Shown here: one piece after another, positions 61,208 through 64,000 of the stretch
How the letters are laid out: each line of letters starts with the position of its first letter
How positions within the stretch are numbered: the first letter of the stretch is position 1
Assembly: GCA_016714985.1 (NCBI GenBank)
Contig: JADKBS010000005.1
Span: 176,001 to 240,000 of the forward strand
From: Saprospiraceae bacterium
Lineage (GTDB): Bacteria > Bacteroidota > Bacteroidia > Chitinophagales > Saprospiraceae
Length of the DNA stretch: 64,000 bases
Reading direction: 5' to 3'
The notes under the pieces: model-generated
Database searches by the model: none
Seen by the model: only the letters and a program-made list of their open reading frames with translations
Told to the model about the DNA's origin: nothing
Made by a program: the position numbers and the translations under genes

Positions 61208-62622
61208 GTCATGTTGACATTAGCCCAAGTGGTGGCCTTCTGCCGTACACATATCAGTGGAACAATTCTCAATCTTCACAAGATTTATTCAATGTTCCAC
61301 AAGGATGCTATGAGCTTACAATGTGGGATGCCAACAATTGCGTCCAAGTATTTACGGACATTGGCGTTGGCTTGCTTACTGCCGATTTGGATGACGTGAA
61401 GCCTGCTTGTGCGCAAGACCTCGGTTCAATTACGGCTACGCCCAACCTTACCATGGTCTGTGCATCGCCCAACTTGCCTTACAACTATAGGTGGGCCAAT
61501 GCTCAAGGGCTCCAATTGCAGAATGGGCCGAGCGCCACGTTGAATAATATTGCTGCTGGAACATACTTTGTAACCATTAGCGATAATGGTGGTGCAAGCA
61601 TATCTACAGATTACACCCTTGAAGCAGTATCAGCACTTACAGTCACAGCCGAAGTTACCAGTGTTGACTTCAATGGATTTGAGATTCGCTGCTTTGATGG
61701 TACCAATGGAGAAGCCACAGCTTTCCCTGCAAATGGAGCAGGAAATACATATAGTTATTTGTGGAGCAATGGCAAAACAACCAAAACTATTGATAGCCTT
61801 GCCGCTGGAAATTATACTGTTACAGTATCTGATGGCGAGGAATGTGAGATGACCGCATCCGTGACACTTAGGCAACCGGATTCCCTTACTGCTACAACAA
61901 CATCCTCTAACAGCGGATGCACAGAAGGCAACCATGGCCAGGCTACTGTTATTGTTGGAGGTGGAGTACCTCCCTATACTTATTTATGGAGCAATGGCGC
62001 TGAAACGCCAACCGCAAACAACCTTCCTAAGGGGCTTGTGTCCGTTACGGTTAGGGATTTCAATGGTTGTTCCATGGTAAAGAATGAAGAAGTACCGGTA
62101 AGCACGGAATTGAGCGTCTTAGGCTTCTCCGTACCAGACAGTGGTGGCCCCAATGGACAAGCAGGGGTTATAGTGTCTGGCGGAACTTGGCCTTTCACTT
62201 TTACTTGGCAAGATTTCCCAAGTGCCACAGACAGTGTGATAACTGAACTTTTCCCAGGAGAATACTTGGTCTTGGTGGAAGATGCCAATGATTGCCAAGT
62301 CGCAAGGGTGGTTGATGTTGACGATGAAACGCTTTGCGGCGAAGTCCGCACGGTCATCACGCCAGAAGGCGATGGCAAAAACGAGGAATTCATCATCCAA
62401 TGCCTCAACCGTTTCAACGACAATACCCTCGAAATCTTCAATCGCTGGGGTCAGTTGGTCTATAGTGTCGAAGATTACAACGATGACAACCTTTGGCGGG
62501 GCACGACCACAAACGGTGATGATGTCCCAGAAGGCGTTTACTACTACGTCTTCAATTATTTTGACCCGGGCATCAACACATTCGTAACCAAAAAAGGCAG
62601 CGTGACTTTGCTGCGCAAATAA
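61195..62622 (+). CDS. Cohesin-like/SprB-repeat adhesin, part 3 with type-B T9SS sorting domain
   Basis: This is the C-terminal part of the adhesin. It contains about five more SprB-type repeats (Y-S-Y-L-W-S-N-G-K-T-T, L-A-A-G-N-Y-T-V-T-V) and ends with the gliding-motility-type C-terminal domain: V-I-T-P-E-G-D-G-K-N-E-E-F-I-I, L-E-I-F-N-R-W-G-Q-L-V-Y, W-R-G-T and V-P-E-G-V-Y-Y-Y-V-F-N-Y. This type-B sorting domain is typical of SprB-like adhesins that depend on an SprF partner, and an SprF-like gene follows 100 bases downstream. The first ATG in frame is at 61321; as a separate gene it would lack a signal peptide, so it belongs to the 57936 gene. Confidence 0.85.
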   Translation, partial: TTTLGHVDISPSGGLLPYTYQWNNSQSSQDLFNVPQGCYELTMWDANNCVQVFTDIGVGLLTADLDDVKPACAQDLGSITATPNLTMVCASPNLPYNYRWANAQGLQLQNGPSATLNNIAAGTYFVTISDNGGASISTDYTLEAVSALTVTAEVTSVDFNGFEIRCFDGTNGEATAFPANGAGNTYSYLWSNGKTTKTIDSLAAGNYTVTVSDGEECEMTASVTLRQPDSLTATTTSSNSGCTEGNHGQATVIVGGGVPPYTYLWSNGAETPTANNLPKGLVSVTVRDFNGCSMVKNEEVPVSTELSVLGFSVPDSGGPNGQAGVIVSGGTWPFTFTWQDFPSATDSVITELFPGEYLVLVEDANDCQVARVVDVDDETLCGEVRTVITPEGDGKNEEFIIQCLNRFNDNTLEIFNRWGQLVYSVEDYNDDNLWRGTTTNGDDVPEGVYYYVFNYFDPGINTFVTKKGSVTLLRK

Positions 62623-62649
62623 GATTGAAATCAGGAAAATGATAGATTG

Positions 62650-62679
62650 AGAAATTGGAAACTCAAGTTTCCAATTTCT
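62650..62679 (+). terminator. Hairpin between adhesin and SprF-like gene
   Basis: AGAAATTGGAAACT pairs perfectly with AGTTTCCAATTTCT around CA, 28 bases after the adhesin stop. It may attenuate, not abolish, read-through to the SprF-like gene. Confidence 0.6.
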
Positions 62680-62722
62680 TGATTTCCCAAATTCCGTCTT
62701 CTTCCAATTACCGATTAAATCC

Positions 62723-63661
62723 ATGAGCATGAAAAAGCTAGTTCTACTCATAGCTATTGCCTTTGCATTCCACACAGTATGGTCTCAGGAACAATCCGCC
62801 GTGTTTACCCATTACACCGTAAACCCGATACTGATATCTCCAGCTGTGGCAGGTTTCAATGAAAATCACCTAATACACATGAACGTCCGTAGCCAGTGGA
62901 CGGCCTTCCCAGAGGCGCCTAAATCCTATGGCATTGGTTACAATGGGCCGATAGGGAAGACGCTAGGTATCGGGCTTGGTGTCATGTCCGAAAACCTTGG
63001 CAACCTGACCAACACACGGATACAGCTCAACTACGCATTCCGCTACCAAATAAAAGACGTGAAGTTTGCGGCAGGGTTTTCCACCGAGTTCATTACAAAG
63101 CGTATCGCCAATTCAGTTTTGAACAGCCCACTCTACGACCCAGATGATGATATCATCGAAAATGCAGTGGACGGCAACAAGGTGTTCGATGCTTCCTTGG
63201 GTGCATTCGCAACTTTCAAGAAGAACACCTTTGTAGGCATAACTTTCCCCAATATGGTAGTGGCAAAGATTGGCGAGATTGAATCGGGCAAGAATGAAGG
63301 CTCCTTTTTCAAGTATTCCATTATCCACTTCGGCCATGAATTTGACGTGGAGCCATACAACTTCAAATTGAAGCCCTCTTTGTTGGTTTACAATATCAAG
63401 GACAAGCCGCTCCAGATTGATTTCAACATGCTTGGCTCGTTCATCAACGATCGCCTGATCGCTGGTGTATCAGTAAGGGCAGGCACAGGCGGTGCTACTG
63501 GGCTGCTACTCGGCACAAACGTGGATGTGTTCAAACTCTACTATAGCTATGACCTGACCTTCCAGAAGTTCCAAAAATACAACAGTGGCTCGCATGAGCT
63601 TACGCTGTTGTTCAGTTTTGATAAAGGCAAGAAACGATACGACCGTAGCCCATCCAACTAG
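62723..63661 (+). CDS. PorP/SprF family T9SS protein, partner of the adhesin
   Basis: A 312-residue protein with a signal peptide (L-V-L-L-I-A-I-A-F-A-F ... V-W-S-Q) and the family opening A-V-F-T-H-Y-T-V-N-P-I-L-I-S-P-A-V-A-G. Further motifs are V-R-S-Q-W-T-A-F-P, P-I-G-K-T-L-G-I-G-L-G-V and the terminal S-H-E-L-T-L-L-F-S-F. The position directly behind an SprB-type adhesin with a type-B sorting domain is the classic sprB-sprF arrangement, in which SprF is required to move and fix the adhesin at the cell surface. A second family member is at 43352, without an adhesin. Confidence 0.93.
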   Translation: MSMKKLVLLIAIAFAFHTVWSQEQSAVFTHYTVNPILISPAVAGFNENHLIHMNVRSQWTAFPEAPKSYGIGYNGPIGKTLGIGLGVMSENLGNLTNTRIQLNYAFRYQIKDVKFAAGFSTEFITKRIANSVLNSPLYDPDDDIIENAVDGNKVFDASLGAFATFKKNTFVGITFPNMVVAKIGEIESGKNEGSFFKYSIIHFGHEFDVEPYNFKLKPSLLVYNIKDKPLQIDFNMLGSFINDRLIAGVSVRAGTGGATGLLLGTNVDVFKLYYSYDLTFQKFQKYNSGSHELTLLFSFDKGKKRYDRSPSN

Positions 63662-64000
63662 TTTGGTCTTGAGAACACCGAATTTGATACCGATAACATG
63701 GGGCTGTATTTGGATTGACCCCTGTTTTAAAATATAGATGTCCTTTAACAATTGGTTTTTGGGATGGCCCCCCTCGGAAAGACGAGGCGGGGCTACTTTT
63801 TTTTGTCCAGTATGAGATCACAAAAGAAAATTTAAAAAAAAGCAAAAACCGTTTGGTGGAATGAAAAGACCAATTACCTTTGCGCCCGCTTTGAAAAACT
63901 ACAGAAGAGTAATTATTGAAGCAATTGAGTACAGGTAAAGCGTTAGGCAAAAAAACTTCAAAAAAAATTGAAAATAATTTGCCAAAACAAAGTCAAGTAC
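63662..64000. other. Right-edge spacer
   Basis: 339 bases with no supported gene. It contains a terminator at 63767-63801 and then AT-rich sequence with TACCTTTGC at 63876-63884, a TAnnTTTG match. It may lead a gene beyond the window. Confidence 0.5.
63767..63801 (+). terminator. Intrinsic terminator after the SprF-like gene
   Basis: GCCCCCCTCG pairs with CGAGGCGGGGC (one bulged base) around GAAAGA and is followed by TACTTTTTTTT, the classic GC stem plus T-tail. Confidence 0.75.

Noticed and set aside
52576..62622. Cellulosome
   Set aside because: Cohesin-like and dockerin-like domains are present but there are no glycoside hydrolases or carbohydrate-binding modules.

Overview
The window is Bacteroidota DNA, most like a Saprospiria-type organism. 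Evidence: PorP/SprF proteins of the type IX secretion system (T9SS), many secreted proteins ending in T9SS sorting domains, SprB-type adhesin repeats, DPP-IV-like peptidase, bactofilin, and promoters of the TTG-N20/21-TAnnTTTG type instead of sigma-70 boxes. The family-level placement is an inference. No rRNA, tRNA, CRISPR array, transposase or phage gene was seen.

Layout. 1-6.9 kb (minus): a giant repeat adhesin that runs off the left edge and has one frameshift. 7.1-9.3 kb: DPP-IV-like serine peptidase. 9.5-10.8 kb (plus): a secreted two-domain protein with a frameshift. 10.9-14.4 kb (minus): TonB-dependent receptor plus MbnP-like lipoprotein. 14.6-20 kb (minus): flippase, Wzz-type chain-length protein, O-antigen ligase and a histidine kinase, i.e. 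surface polysaccharide export. 20.1-23.2 kb (plus): an FAD / Fe-S / CCG oxidoreductase split by a 7-bp repeat array. 23.2-24 kb: a XisH/XisI pair. 24-32 kb: VCBS-repeat secreted protein, LuxC-like acyl-CoA reductase, pseudouridine synthase, a Cys/Met-metabolism PLP enzyme and a zinc amidase. 32-42 kb (minus): three tandem paralogous T9SS cargo proteins sharing one module I do not recognise. 42.5-52.1 kb: GbsR-type regulator, PorP, bactofilin, small membrane protein, biotin carrier, YraN, Pgi, L,D-transpeptidase, LpxL-type acyltransferase, glycosylasparaginase and a LuxR-type response regulator. 52.6-63.7 kb (plus): a surface cluster with a dockerin-like plus cohesin-like protein, a short cohesin-like protein, a long cohesin-like/SprB-repeat adhesin with a type-B T9SS end (two frameshifts), and its SprF-like partner.

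The most unusual signal is not a gene. At least ten loci carry imperfect tandem arrays with a 7-bp period. The unit differs between loci (for example GGTTGAC, GAGTTTC, GATGCTT, GGATTGC, CAGTGGG). Arrays sit directly against start or stop codons, and most spacers hold two arrays that are reverse complements of each other. Arrays also occur inside genes: in frame in the flippase, as the C-terminal codons of the O-antigen ligase, and as the junction that puts the Fe-S half of the oxidoreductase out of frame. Removing exactly one 7-bp unit there restores one continuous protein. Two neighbouring copies of a related cassette differ by exactly one 7-bp unit, so unit gain or loss has happened in this lineage.

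Several long genes carry single frameshifts in short homopolymers. These may be consensus errors of the assembly, and each entry says where.
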